A stretch of 64,000 nt of DNA, taken from NCBI RefSeq assembly GCF_017741935.1, contig NZ_JAGHMH010000009.1:1-64000 (forward strand), read 5' to 3'. The notes beneath the pieces are model-generated. The model was not told where the DNA came from and ran no database searches. It saw only the letters and a list, made by a program, of their open reading frames with translations. This document shows, one piece after another, positions 33,629 to 42,220 of this stretch. Position 1 is the stretch's first letter; every line of letters begins with the position of its first letter. The position numbers were made by a program, and so were the translations under genes. The DNA comes from Rhizobium sp. 16-449-1b (GTDB taxonomy: Bacteria; Pseudomonadota; Alphaproteobacteria; Rhizobiales; Rhizobiaceae).

Positions 33629-35083
33629 ATGACAGCTTCCGGCGTCCGCGTCCGCATTGCTCCCTCGCCAACCGGCGAGCCGCATGTCGGCACCGCATAC
33701 ATCGCACTCTTCAACTATCTCTTCGCCAAGAAGCACGGCGGCGAGTTCATCCTGCGTATCGAAGACACCGATGCCACGCGCTCGACGCCCGAATTCGAGA
33801 CCAAGGTGCTCGACGCCTTGAAGTGGTGCGGCCTGGAATGGTCGGAAGGCCCCGATATCGGCGGCCCCTACGGCCCCTATCGCCAGTCCGACCGCAAGGA
33901 CATGTACCAGCCCTACGCCCAGGAACTGCTGGACAAGGGCCATGCCTTCCGCTGCTTCTGCACGCCCGAGCGCCTGACCGAAATGCGCGAGGCCCAGCGC
34001 GCCTCCGGCAAGCCGCCGAAATATGACGGTCTCTGCCTGAAGTATTCCGCCGAGGAAGTCTCCGCGAAGCTCGCATCGGGCGAAAGCTCCGTCATCCGCA
34101 TGAAGATCCCGACCGAGGGTTCCTGCGACTTCACCGACGGCGTCTACGGCGACGTATCGATCCCGTGGGATTCGGTCGACATGCAGGTCCTGATCAAGGG
34201 CGACGGCATGCCGACCTATCACATGGCCAACGTCATCGACGACCATCTGATGAAGATCACCCACGTCGCCCGCGGCGAGGAGTGGCTGGCATCGGTGCCG
34301 AAGCACATCCTGCTCTATCGCTACTTCGAGTGGGAACAGCCGGTGTTCATGCATCTCTCGCTGATGAGAAATGCCGACAAGTCGAAGCTGTCGAAGCGCA
34401 AGAACCCGACCTCGATCTCCTATTACTCCGCGCTCGGCTATATCCCCGAAGCGCTGATGAACTTCCTCGGCCTGTTCTTCGTGCAGATCGCCGAAGGCGA
34501 GGAACTGCTCGACATCGAGGAGCTGGCCGGCAAGTTCGACCCGGAAAACCTCTCCAAGGCCGGCGCCATCTTCGACATCCAGAAGCTCGACTGGCTGAAC
34601 GGCCGGTGGATCCGCGAAAAGATGTCGGAAGAAGAGTTCCAGAGCCGCGTTCTGACCTGGGCGATGGAAAACGATCGCCTGAAGGCCGGCATGGCGCTGT
34701 CGCAGTCGCGCATCTCCAAGCTCGGCGAACTGCCGGAGCTGATGGGCTTCCTCCTGAAGTCGGACCTCAACCTCGATCCGTCCGCCTTCGCCAAGATCAA
34801 GTCGCCGCCGGAAGAGATCCTCGAGATTCTGAACACGGTGCAGCCGGATCTGGAAAAGATCCTCGAGTGGAACGTCGAATCCATCGAAGCCGAACTGCGC
34901 GCCATCGGCGACCGCATGGGCAAGAAGCTCAAGGTCATCGTCGCCCCGCTCTTCGTCGCCGTCTCCGGCTCCTCGCGCTCGCTGCCGCTGTTTGACAGTA
35001 TGGCCATCCTCGGCCGCTCGGTCGTCCGCCAGCGCCTGAAACTGGCCGCCCAGGCCGTGGCCTCGCTGGTGGGACCTAAGTAA
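33629..35083 (+). CDS. gltX: Glutamyl-tRNA synthetase
   Basis: A 484-residue class I synthetase charging tRNA(Glu), and in many alphaproteobacteria also tRNA(Gln) for later amidation. The HIGH-type motif is in PSPTGEPHVGTAYIALFNYL near residue 13, RIEDTDATRS near 44, and the KMSKS-type loop in KSKLSKRKNP near 254. An alpha-helical anticodon-binding half follows. The Cys-rich zinc-type insertion is reduced to FRCFCTPER. The ATG at 33629 lacks a strong ribosome site. It is followed by an R-type repeat and lysK, a pairing I recall from rhizobial chromosomes. Rhizobia often have a second gltX, which is not in this window. Confidence 0.95.
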   Translation: MTASGVRVRIAPSPTGEPHVGTAYIALFNYLFAKKHGGEFILRIEDTDATRSTPEFETKVLDALKWCGLEWSEGPDIGGPYGPYRQSDRKDMYQPYAQELLDKGHAFRCFCTPERLTEMREAQRASGKPPKYDGLCLKYSAEEVSAKLASGESSVIRMKIPTEGSCDFTDGVYGDVSIPWDSVDMQVLIKGDGMPTYHMANVIDDHLMKITHVARGEEWLASVPKHILLYRYFEWEQPVFMHLSLMRNADKSKLSKRKNPTSISYYSALGYIPEALMNFLGLFFVQIAEGEELLDIEELAGKFDPENLSKAGAIFDIQKLDWLNGRWIREKMSEEEFQSRVLTWAMENDRLKAGMALSQSRISKLGELPELMGFLLKSDLNLDPSAFAKIKSPPEEILEILNTVQPDLEKILEWNVESIEAELRAIGDRMGKKLKVIVAPLFVAVSGSSRSLPLFDSMAILGRSVVRQRLKLAAQAVASLVGPK

Positions 35084-35126
35084 TTTGACAAGAAAGTGCC
35101 GGCGTTAACGTCGGCATTCTGAAGTA

Positions 35127-35273
35127 CCCCCCTCTGCCCTGCCGGGCATCTCCCCCACAAGTGGGGAGATCGACCAGCGGTCCGGTCTACGCCAAACAAT
35201 GAGCGTAGGCGATCGGGTGAGCCCAGCCAATCTCCCCCCTTGTGGGGGAGATGTCCGGCAGGACAGAGGGGGG
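35127..35273. repeat. Palindromic mosaic repeat copy R2, core inverted
   Basis: It has the same inverted ends as R1 (CCCCCCTCTGCCCTGCCGG at the left). The core is reversed: GAGATCGACCAG comes first and CCCAGCCAATCTCC last. It lies between gltX and lysK and ends 38 bases before the lysK start, so it forms most of the lysK leader if the genes are co-transcribed. Confidence 0.82.
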
Positions 35274-35310
35274 TAACCGCAACGAACACAGCCCGAAAAA
35301 GGCCGACAAG

Positions 35311-36807
35311 ATGACCGACAAGACCGAAACCGCCACCCTCTCCTCCGACGCGACTGAGGTTCGCGCCCAGAAGCTGAAGCTGCTGCGCGAAAAGATCGGC
35401 GACGTCTATCCGGCGCATTTCCACCGCACCATCACCAATGCCGAGCTGGCCGAGAAGTACAAGGATCTGGAATCCGACATCGAGACGACTGACGTCGTCA
35501 CCGTCGCCGGCCGCGTCTATTCCTCGCGCAACTCCGGCATGTTCATGGATATCCATGACGCCGGTGGCAAGATCCAGATCTTCAGCCACAAGGACGTGAC
35601 GCCCGAGGCCGCCCGCGAAATGCTCGCCATGATCGACATCGGCGACATCATCGGCGTGACCGGCACCGTGCGCCGCACCAAGCGCGGCGAGCTGTCGATC
35701 AACGCGCAAGAGATCACTATGCTCACCAAGTCGCTTCTCCCCATGCCGGAGAAGTGGAACGGCATCGCCGATATCGAGATCCGCTATCGCAAGCGCCACC
35801 TCGACATCATGAGCAACGACGAATCCAAGCTCCGCTTCCAGCAGCGCTCGAAGATCCTCTCCGGCATCCGCCGCTTCATGGAAGACGACGGCTTCATGGA
35901 AGTCGAGACGCCGATGCTGCATTCGGTCTATGGCGGCGCGACGGCCGATCCGTTCAAGACGCATCACAACACGCTGAAGCAGGACATGTACCTGCGCATC
36001 GCGCCCGAGCTTTTCCTGAAGCGCACGCTGGTCTCGGGCCTCACCGACAAGGTCTTCGAGATCAACCGCAACTTCCGCAACGAGGGCGTGTCCACAAGGC
36101 ACAATCCCGAGTTCACCATGATGGAGTGCTACTGGGCCTATGCCGATTACGAGGACATCATGGACCTCGTCGAGCGCCTGTTCGAAAAGCTGGCGCTGCA
36201 GGTGCACGGCACGACGGAATTCCCCTTCGGCGACAAGCAGATCTCCTTCAAGGGCCCGTTCAAGCGCGTCCCCATGCCTGACGCCGTCAAGGAAGCGACC
36301 GGCATCGACTTCCTCGCCATGAAGACCGACGAGGAAGCCCGCACGGCCGCCAAGGCCGCCGGTTTCGAGGTCGAGAAGGACTGGACCTGGGGCGAATGCC
36401 TCGCCTTCATCTTCGAGGAGAAGGTCGAAGGCACGCTGATCCAGCCGAGCCACGTCACCCACTTCCCGAAGGACATCTCGCCCTTCGCCAAGGAAGTGCC
36501 GGGCGAGCCGCGCCTCGTCGAGCGTTTCGAGACCTATTGCAACGCCTGGGAACTGGGCAACGCCTTCTCGGAACTCAACGATCCGGAAGAACAGCGCCGC
36601 CGCATGGTCGAGCAGCTCGAGCAGGCCCATGCCCGCGGCGAGAAGGACAAGCAGCTGGACGACGAATTCCTCGACGCCATCGACCAGGGCATGCCGCCCG
36701 CCGGCGGTCTCGGCATCGGCGTCGACCGCCTGACCATGCTCTTGACCAACGCCCCCTCGATCCGCGACGTCATCCTCTTCCCGGCCCGCAAGGCCAAGGC
36801 TGACTAA
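35311..36807 (+). CDS. lysK: Lysyl-tRNA synthetase, class II
   Basis: A 498-residue class II synthetase charging tRNA(Lys). An N-terminal OB-fold anticodon-binding domain (TVAGRVYSSRNSGMFMDIHD near 62-82) leads to the catalytic core. Motif 2 is FRNEGVSTRHNPEFTMMECYWAYAD near 256-280, and motif 3 is GLGIGVDRLTMLLT near 468-481. Class II LysRS is the E. coli LysS type, although some alphaproteobacteria use the class I enzyme; the rhizobial name lysK for a gene next to gltX is from memory, and lysS would be equally valid. The ATG at 35311 follows AAAAAGG. The frame upstream is repeat sequence. A strong terminator follows. Confidence 0.92.
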   Translation: MTDKTETATLSSDATEVRAQKLKLLREKIGDVYPAHFHRTITNAELAEKYKDLESDIETTDVVTVAGRVYSSRNSGMFMDIHDAGGKIQIFSHKDVTPEAAREMLAMIDIGDIIGVTGTVRRTKRGELSINAQEITMLTKSLLPMPEKWNGIADIEIRYRKRHLDIMSNDESKLRFQQRSKILSGIRRFMEDDGFMEVETPMLHSVYGGATADPFKTHHNTLKQDMYLRIAPELFLKRTLVSGLTDKVFEINRNFRNEGVSTRHNPEFTMMECYWAYADYEDIMDLVERLFEKLALQVHGTTEFPFGDKQISFKGPFKRVPMPDAVKEATGIDFLAMKTDEEARTAAKAAGFEVEKDWTWGECLAFIFEEKVEGTLIQPSHVTHFPKDISPFAKEVPGEPRLVERFETYCNAWELGNAFSELNDPEEQRRRMVEQLEQAHARGEKDKQLDDEFLDAIDQGMPPAGGLGIGVDRLTMLLTNAPSIRDVILFPARKAKAD

Positions 36808-36826
36808 GGCTGGTTACGGACACAAG

Positions 36827-36859
36827 AAAGGCGGCCGCCGAAGGAGTTGGCCGCCTTTT
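36827..36859 (+). terminator. Rho-independent terminator after lysK
   Basis: AAAGGCGGCC (36827-36836) pairs with GGCCGCCTTT (36849-36858), and a run of T (TTTTTTTG) follows. It lies 20 bases past the lysK stop and is also readable from the convergent gene at 36941. Confidence 0.88.
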
Positions 36860-36940
36860 TTGTTTGTGTTTCCGCTAACGAAATACCGACGCATCGCTCG
36901 CTGTTGTCGGACGGGAAAACCCCGCCGGCCAACCAGCCAA

Positions 36941-37648
36941 TCAATGCCCGCCTGAAGCCGCCGCCGGGGCTGCTTCACCTTCGGCCGGTGCAGCGCCGTG
37001 TCCTCCCTCGGCCGGCTTGGCGCCTTCGCCCTTGGCGGCCGGCTTGCCCTCACCGCCCTCGGTCGCGGCCACCGCGATCGGGTCGATACAATCGGACACG
37101 TCCTTGAAGGATGCGTTGAGCGTGGTGATCTCATCCTCGGGCAAGTCGACGCGTTCGCCGAAGAACAGGCCGTTGGCCGCAGCCGTGCCGTCGTAGTAGC
37201 GGGCGGTGTAGGTCTTGTTGCCCTCGATGCTTTCGACGATCGGATCGGGATGCGGGATATAGAGGACGTCGGCGCCGATGGCGCGGCCACGGATATCGGA
37301 GCGCAGCGTCGGGCCGTTGGCATCGAGAACCACGACCTGCACCAGATCCGGCTTCTGCGCGTCGTAGACGGCTTTCGCTACCCTCAGCGCCGTCTTGACG
37401 CGGGTCATGCCGTCGGTTGGTTCGGTCTTGATATACTTGCGGATCCATACCCGCTTCTGCTTCTTGATGGTGACGAGATTGACGTCGGTGCACGCGGCGC
37501 CGTTCACGGTCTCCGCGGGAGGACCGAGCAGGGTGTCCTTGCCGATATACAGCGCTGCGCCGCCGGAAACGCCCCCGAGAAGGGCGATTCCGCCGATGAT
37601 CAGCACCAATTTCCGGGAAGGCCGGAAGATGCGCAGTAAGGCCTTCAC
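36941..37648 (-). CDS. Membrane-anchored hypothetical protein with low-complexity tail
   Basis: A 235-residue protein of unknown role. One membrane anchor lies at residues 14-37 (KLVLIIGGIALLGGVSGGAALYI). A periplasmic domain of about 150 residues contains VWIRKYIKTEPTDGMTRVKTALRVAKAVYD and VVVLDANGPTLRSDIRGRAIGADVLYIPHPDP. The last 45 residues are rich in Ala, Gly, Glu and Pro and look disordered. Two Cys (near 53 and 187) could form a disulfide. The start is GTG at 37648, eight bases after GGAG. I do not recognise a family. It is convergent with lysK and divergent from the LysR gene. Confidence 0.65.
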   Translation of the reverse strand: MKALLRIFRPSRKLVLIIGGIALLGGVSGGAALYIGKDTLLGPPAETVNGAACTDVNLVTIKKQKRVWIRKYIKTEPTDGMTRVKTALRVAKAVYDAQKPDLVQVVVLDANGPTLRSDIRGRAIGADVLYIPHPDPIVESIEGNKTYTARYYDGTAAANGLFFGERVDLPEDEITTLNASFKDVSDCIDPIAVAATEGGEGKPAAKGEGAKPAEGGHGAAPAEGEAAPAAASGGH

Positions 37649-37827
37649 GCCAACTGCTCCGCCATCAAGTCACTCCAACGCAATAAACTGGTCTGGACGC
37701 TAGAGAAATGACGTTTCGGAATACTTAAATGCGGGCAAGAAGTTTGTGCCACAAAGAGACTTATCCCAAAAAAGGTCCAGCATGGTGCACGCTTGCAATG
37801 GCCTCGGGCGCCATGCTCTAACATGCC

Positions 37828-38736
37828 ATGGCCTTCACGCTTCGCCAGATTCAATACTTCATCGCAGTGGCCGAGCAGGGCTCGATCACGCGGGCCGCGC
37901 AGAACCTGTCGATCTCGCAATCCTCGGTTACGGAAGCGTTGAAGGAGCTGGAGACCGACCTCGGCGTCGAGCTCTTCGACCGCCATCCGCGCGGGCTGAC
38001 GATCACGCACAACGGCCACCAATTCCTGCGCCACGCCACTAAGATCCTGGCCAGCGTCTCCGATGCCCGCGCCAGCTTTTCCGGCACCAGCAACCAGCCC
38101 TCGGGCACGCTCAACATCGGCGTCACCTCGCTGGTCGCCGGCTATGTGCTCTCCGATCTGCTCGCCCGCTATCGCCGCGCCTGCCCCGGCGTCGAGGTGT
38201 CCGCCATCGAGGACAATGGCGGCTATCTGGAACATCTGCTTGTCGGCGGCGAGCTCGATGTCGCCGTGATGGTCATCTCCAACCTGCGCGACCGCATGGC
38301 GCTGCAGGCCGAGATCCTGGAAACCTCGCCCTATCGCCTCTGGCTGCCCATGGGCCACCCGCTTGTTTCCGCCGACATCATCTCGATCGCCGACATCGCC
38401 CGCGAACCGCTGATCATGCTGACCGTCGACGAAATCGAGGAAAACACCGGCAAGCTGCTCTCTGCACTTGGCGCCCGCCCGCACGTCGCCTTCCGCACCC
38501 GCTCCGTCGAGGCCGTGCGCAGCCTGGTCGCGACCGGCGCCGGCGTGGCGCTGCTGCCCGATCTCGTCTACCGCCCCTGGTCGCTGGAAGGCGACCGCAT
38601 CGAAAGCCGCGATGTCTCGGGCTCGCTTCCGGTCGTGCAGGTCGGCATGGTCTGGCGCAAGGGCTCCAGCCTCCCGCAGGCCGCAAGGGATTTCGTCGGC
38701 ATCGCCGAGGCCATGCGCTCAGGACGACCGCGCTAA
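37828..38736 (+). CDS. LysR-family transcriptional regulator
   Basis: A 302-residue LysR-type regulator. The winged helix-turn-helix (TLRQIQYFIAVAEQGSITRAAQNLSISQSSVTEALKELE, broken here into parts at residues 3-24 and 25-41) is followed by a periplasmic-binding-like effector domain with LNIGVTSLVAGYVLSDLL near 94. The gene lies 140 bases upstream of, and in the same direction as, the ydcS-like gene. The gap holds a near-perfect LysR box (38758-38774). Control of the polyamine-type cluster is therefore likely. Most LysR genes are divergent from their targets, so the tandem layout is less usual. No strong ribosome site is seen at the ATG. Confidence 0.88.
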   Translation: MAFTLRQIQYFIAVAEQGSITRAAQNLSISQSSVTEALKELETDLGVELFDRHPRGLTITHNGHQFLRHATKILASVSDARASFSGTSNQPSGTLNIGVTSLVAGYVLSDLLARYRRACPGVEVSAIEDNGGYLEHLLVGGELDVAVMVISNLRDRMALQAEILETSPYRLWLPMGHPLVSADIISIADIAREPLIMLTVDEIEENTGKLLSALGARPHVAFRTRSVEAVRSLVATGAGVALLPDLVYRPWSLEGDRIESRDVSGSLPVVQVGMVWRKGSSLPQAARDFVGIAEAMRSGRPR

Positions 38737-38757
38737 ACCTTAGCGCATGCAACCACC

Positions 38758-38774
38758 TATCGGAAATTCCGATA
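38758..38774. promoter_or_regulatory. LysR box upstream of the polyamine-type ABC cluster
   Basis: TATCGGAA (38758-38765) and TTCCGATA (38767-38774) are perfect eight-base inverted arms around a single A. The T at 38760 and the A at 38772 are 11 bases apart, the T-N11-A rule of LysR sites. It lies 103 bases before the ydcS-like start and 22 bases after the LysR stop. A partial repeat (ATCGCCATTCTGAT) follows directly and could be the activation site. Confidence 0.8.
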
Positions 38775-38876
38775 TCGCCATTCTGATAAATGAATTTGCG
38801 AAAGCGGCTTTTTCGCGTCACCTTTTCTGCCGGGAACAAAACGCCACGAAGTGGCACCAAAACCGGGAGACATCAG

Positions 38877-40034
38877 ATGAAATATCTTCTGAAATCGTGC
38901 ACGGCTGCGCTTGCGACCCTGAGCTTCGTGACGCAGGTCGTGGCGGCCGAGCCGCTGAAGGAATTGGGCAAGGGCGAGGGCGCCGTCAGCATCGTGGCCT
39001 GGGCCGGCTATATCGAGCGCGGCGAAAGCGACAAGAATTACGACTGGGTCACCGGCTTCGAGAAAGAGACCGGCTGCAAGGTCTCGGTGAAGACCGCCGC
39101 CACCTCCGATGAAATGGTGTCGCTGATGAACGAAGGCGGCTTCGACCTCGTCACCGCCTCCGGCGACGCGTCGCTGCGCCTCGTGGCCGGCAAGCGCGTC
39201 CAGCCGATCAACACCGATCTCATCCCGAGCTTCAAGAACGTCGACAAGCGCCTGCAGGACGCGCCGTGGTATACAGTTGGCGGCGTCCATTACGGCGTTC
39301 CCTATCTCTGGGGACCGAACGTCCTGATGTACAACACCGACGCCTTCAAGGGCGAGGCGCCGAAGAGCTGGAAGGTGGTCTTCGAGGAAGAGACGCTTCC
39401 CGATGGCAAGTCCAACAAGGGTCGCGTCCAGGCCTATGACGGCCCGATCTACATTGCCGACGCCGCCCTCTATCTCATGGCCCACAAGCCGGAGCTCAAC
39501 ATCAAGAACCCCTACGAGCTGAACGAGGACCAGTACAAGGCCGCCCTCGATCTGCTCCGCGGCCAGCGCAAGCTCGTCTCGCGCTACTGGCATGATGCGA
39601 TGATCCAGATCGACGACTTCAAGAACGAAGGCGTCGTCGCCTCCGGCTCCTGGCCCTTCCAGGTCAACCTGATGCAGGCGGACAAGCAGAAGATCGCCTC
39701 CACCTTCCCCGAAGAGGGCGTCACCGGCTGGGCCGACACGACGATGCTGCACGCCGACAGCGAGCACCCGAACTGCGCCTACATGTGGATGGAGCATTCG
39801 CTTTCCGCCAAGGTCCAGGGCGACGCCGCCGCCTGGTTCGGCGCCGTACCCTCGGTTCCGGCTGCCTGCAAGGGCAACGAACTGATGACCGACACCGGTT
39901 GCGCCACCAACGGCTATGATCACTTCGACAAGATCAAGTTCTGGCGCACGCCCACCGCCAAGTGCGAACAGGGCGAGTGCGTGCCCTATCACCGCTGGGT
40001 GTCGGATTATATCGGCGTGATTGGCGGGCGGTAG
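38877..40034 (+). CDS. Polyamine-type ABC transporter binding protein (YdcS-like)
   Basis: A 385-residue periplasmic binding protein of the spermidine/putrescine class. A signal peptide covers residues 1-24 (LLKSCTAALATLSFVTQVVA-AEP). SIVAWAGYIERGESD near 40 and VPYLWGPNVLMYNTDAF near 142 are typical of YdcS proteins. Several Cys near the C-terminus (CKGNELMTDTGC and AKCEQGEC) probably form disulfides. GGGAGACATCAG precedes the ATG at 38877. It heads a cluster with one ATPase, two permeases and an aminobutyraldehyde dehydrogenase, equal in order to E. coli ydcSTUVW. It should bind putrescine or a related amine. E. coli YdcS also has a reported polyhydroxybutyrate synthase activity. Confidence 0.88.
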   Translation: MKYLLKSCTAALATLSFVTQVVAAEPLKELGKGEGAVSIVAWAGYIERGESDKNYDWVTGFEKETGCKVSVKTAATSDEMVSLMNEGGFDLVTASGDASLRLVAGKRVQPINTDLIPSFKNVDKRLQDAPWYTVGGVHYGVPYLWGPNVLMYNTDAFKGEAPKSWKVVFEEETLPDGKSNKGRVQAYDGPIYIADAALYLMAHKPELNIKNPYELNEDQYKAALDLLRGQRKLVSRYWHDAMIQIDDFKNEGVVASGSWPFQVNLMQADKQKIASTFPEEGVTGWADTTMLHADSEHPNCAYMWMEHSLSAKVQGDAAAWFGAVPSVPAACKGNELMTDTGCATNGYDHFDKIKFWRTPTAKCEQGECVPYHRWVSDYIGVIGGR

Positions 40035-40064
40035 GCGTTAGCCTCGGCCTTAGTGCCCGGGTTA

Positions 40065-40212
40065 CCCCCCTCTGCCCTGCCGGGCATCTCCCCCACAGGT
40101 GGGGAGATTGGCTGGGCGCAGCCGCTCGCTCCACGCTCATTGTTTGGCTGAGAGCAAGCCACGAGTCGATCTCCCCCCTTGTGGGGGAGATGTCCGGCAG
40201 GACAGAGGGGGG
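40065..40212. repeat. Palindromic mosaic repeat copy R3 inside the ydc-type operon
   Basis: Same ends and core orientation as R1 (CCCCCCTCTGCCCTGCCGG, then ATTGGCTGGGCGCAGCC). It fills most of the 234 bases between the binding-protein gene and the ATPase gene. A stable hairpin here could protect the 3' end of the binding-protein message and lower transport-subunit expression, as REP elements do in malE-malF. Confidence 0.82.
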
Positions 40213-40268
40213 CGCCACACGGCACACCCTCCCGACCAAGATTACGAGAAATCCCGAGGAGCCCCCAA

Positions 40269-41255
40269 ATGACACCCGCCGTCCGTTTCCAGAAGGTCTC
40301 CCGCCATTTCGGCGCCGTTCGCGCCGTCGATGGCGTTGATCTCGAGATCGCGCCGGGCGAGTTCTTCGCCATGCTGGGGCCGTCGGGTTCGGGCAAGACC
40401 ACCTGCCTGCGCCTGATCGCCGGCTTCGAGCAGCCGACAGCGGGGCATATCGAGATTTTCGGCGAGACCGCCGAGGGTGTGCCGCCTTACAGGCGCAACG
40501 TCAACACCGTGTTCCAGGACTACGCGCTCTTCCCGCACCTCAACATCCTCGAAAACGTCGCCTACGGGCTGATGGTCAAGGGCGTCGGCAAGACGGAACG
40601 CGCCAAGGCCGCCGAACAGGCGCTTGAGTTGGTGAAACTCCCCGGCTATGGCGCCCGCAAGCCCGGACAACTCTCCGGCGGCCAGAGGCAGCGCGTGGCG
40701 CTCGCCCGGGCGCTGGTCAACAAACCCCGCGTGCTGCTGCTCGACGAACCGCTCGGCGCTCTGGACCTGAAGCTGCGCGAGCAAATGCAGGAGGAGCTGA
40801 AGGGCCTGCAACGCGCGCTGGGCATCACCTTCGTCTTCGTCACCCACGACCAGGGCGAGGCACTCTCCATGGCCGACCGCGTCGCCGTCTTTAACGATGG
40901 CGGCATCGTCCAGGAGGGCACGCCGCAGGATATCTATAACCGCCCGAAAACCCGCTTCGTCGCCGATTTCGTCGGCTCCTCCAATGTGATCGCCCCCGAC
41001 CTGATGACCGCGCTCGGCGGCGAGAAGCGCTGGGCGAGCCTGCGCCCGGAAGCGATCCGCCTCACCGGCGATGGCGTCGAATCCCGTGTCGAGAATGCGA
41101 GCTTCCTCGGCGCCGCCACGCGCCTCACTGTCGCCGCCCGAGGCACACGCCTGCATGTCATGCTCCCCGCCGGCGCCGCTGTCCCCGAGGTCGGCACCGA
41201 TGTCCGCCTGTCGTGGCAGCCCGTCGACGTGCACTACATGGACGACGCCGCATGA
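40269..41255 (+). CDS. Polyamine-type ABC transporter ATP-binding protein (YdcT/PotA-like)
   Basis: A 328-residue importer ATPase. Walker A is GPSGSGKTT near residue 38, the Q-loop in NTVFQDYALFPHL near 80, signature LSGGQRQRVALARAL near 135, and Walker B LLLDEPLGALD near 157. A C-terminal OB-fold regulatory domain (TOBE, about 240-328) closes the protein. GAGGAG precedes the ATG at 40269 by eight bases. Its stop overlaps the first permease start (ATGA), giving coupled translation. It drives the importer served by the YdcS-like protein. Confidence 0.92.
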   Translation: MTPAVRFQKVSRHFGAVRAVDGVDLEIAPGEFFAMLGPSGSGKTTCLRLIAGFEQPTAGHIEIFGETAEGVPPYRRNVNTVFQDYALFPHLNILENVAYGLMVKGVGKTERAKAAEQALELVKLPGYGARKPGQLSGGQRQRVALARALVNKPRVLLLDEPLGALDLKLREQMQEELKGLQRALGITFVFVTHDQGEALSMADRVAVFNDGGIVQEGTPQDIYNRPKTRFVADFVGSSNVIAPDLMTALGGEKRWASLRPEAIRLTGDGVESRVENASFLGAATRLTVAARGTRLHVMLPAGAAVPEVGTDVRLSWQPVDVHYMDDAA

Positions 41256-42220
41256 CCGCGATCGCGCTCACCCACGAGGAGACGGCGACCTCGATCCTGC
41301 CCGGCCGCGGCGGTTTCTTCGGCCGGATGTCCGACCTGTTCTGGCGCCGCCCGAAGCTGCTGCTCTTCCTGATGCTGACGCCGCCGCTGCTCTGGCTCGG
41401 CATCATCTATATCGGCTCGCTCCTGGCGCTTCTGCTGCAGAGCTTCTTTTCGATCGACGATTTCTCCGGCCTGGTGAACTACGAATTCACCCTGGCAACC
41501 TATGCGCAGCTGCTGTCGCCGACCAATTTCGACATCATCGTCAGAACCGTGCTGATGGCGGCGCTGGTGACGCTGGCCTCCGCCGTCGTCGCCTTCCCGA
41601 TCGCCTATTACGCGGCCCGCTACGCCAGGGGGAAATGGAAGGCGCTCTTCTATCTCGGCGTCATGCTGCCGCTCTGGTCGAGCTATCTGGTCAAGATCTA
41701 TGCCTGGAAGCTGATCCTCGCCAAGGAAGGTATCCTCACCTGGTTCTTCGCCAAGCTGCATTTGGCCTGGCTGCTCGACGGCGTGCTGGCGCTGCCCGTC
41801 ATCGGCGGCAACTCGCTGTCGGTGAGCTATATCGGCACCTTCCTCGTCTTCGTCTATGTCTGGCTGCCCTACATGATCCTTCCGACGCAGGCAGCCCTCG
41901 AGCGTGTGCAGGGCAACCTGATCGAGGCATCGTCGGATCTCGGCGCCACGCCGGGCCAGACCTTCCGCACCGTGCTCTTTCCGCTGGCTCTGCCCGGCAT
42001 CGTCGCCGGATCGATCTTCACCTTCTCGCTGACGCTGGGCGATTACATCATCCCGCAGATCATCGGCTCCTCGCGCCTCTTCATCGGCCAGGCGGTCTAT
42101 GCCCAGCAGGGAACGGCCGGCAACGTGCCGCTCGCCGCCGCCTTCTCCGTCGTCCCCATCGTCATCATGGCCGTCTATCTGTGGCTGGCCAAGAAACAGG
42201 GAGCCTTCGATGCGCTCTGA
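41252..42220 (+). CDS. Polyamine-type ABC transporter permease 1 (YdcU/PotB-like)
   Basis: A 322-residue permease with six or more membrane segments. The EAA loop reads [30 protein letters not shown] near residues 227-256, the contact point for the ATPase. Near 150, [16 protein letters not shown] matches PotB homologues. It starts at 41252 within the stop of the ATPase gene and overlaps the second permease by 11 bases. The N-terminal 30 residues are a cytoplasmic extension. Role: half of the membrane channel for the amine substrate. Confidence 0.9.
   Translation: MTAIALTHEETATSILPGRGGFFGRMSDLFWRRPKLLLFLMLTPPLLWLGIIYIGSLLALLLQSFFSIDDFSGLVNYEFTLATYAQLLSPTNFDIIVRTVLMAALVTLASAVVAFPIAYYAARYARGKWKALFYLGVMLPLWSSYLVKIYAWKLILAKEGILTWFFAKLHLAWLLDGVLALPVIGGNSLSVSYIGTFLVFVYVWLPYMILPTQAALERVQGNLIEASSDLGATPGQTFRTVLFPLALPGIVAGSIFTFSLTLGDYIIPQIIGSSRLFIGQAVYAQQGTAGNVPLAAAFSVVPIVIMAVYLWLAKKQGAFDAL

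Noticed and set aside
34438..36630. A 730-codon minus-strand frame opposite gltX and lysK
   Set aside because: It is the shadow of two essential synthetase genes with complete motifs, and it runs straight through the R2 repeat.
2481..40212. Palindromic repeats as CRISPR arrays
   Set aside because: Copies are single and tens of kilobases apart, each has internal inverted arms, and there are no regular spacers or cas genes.
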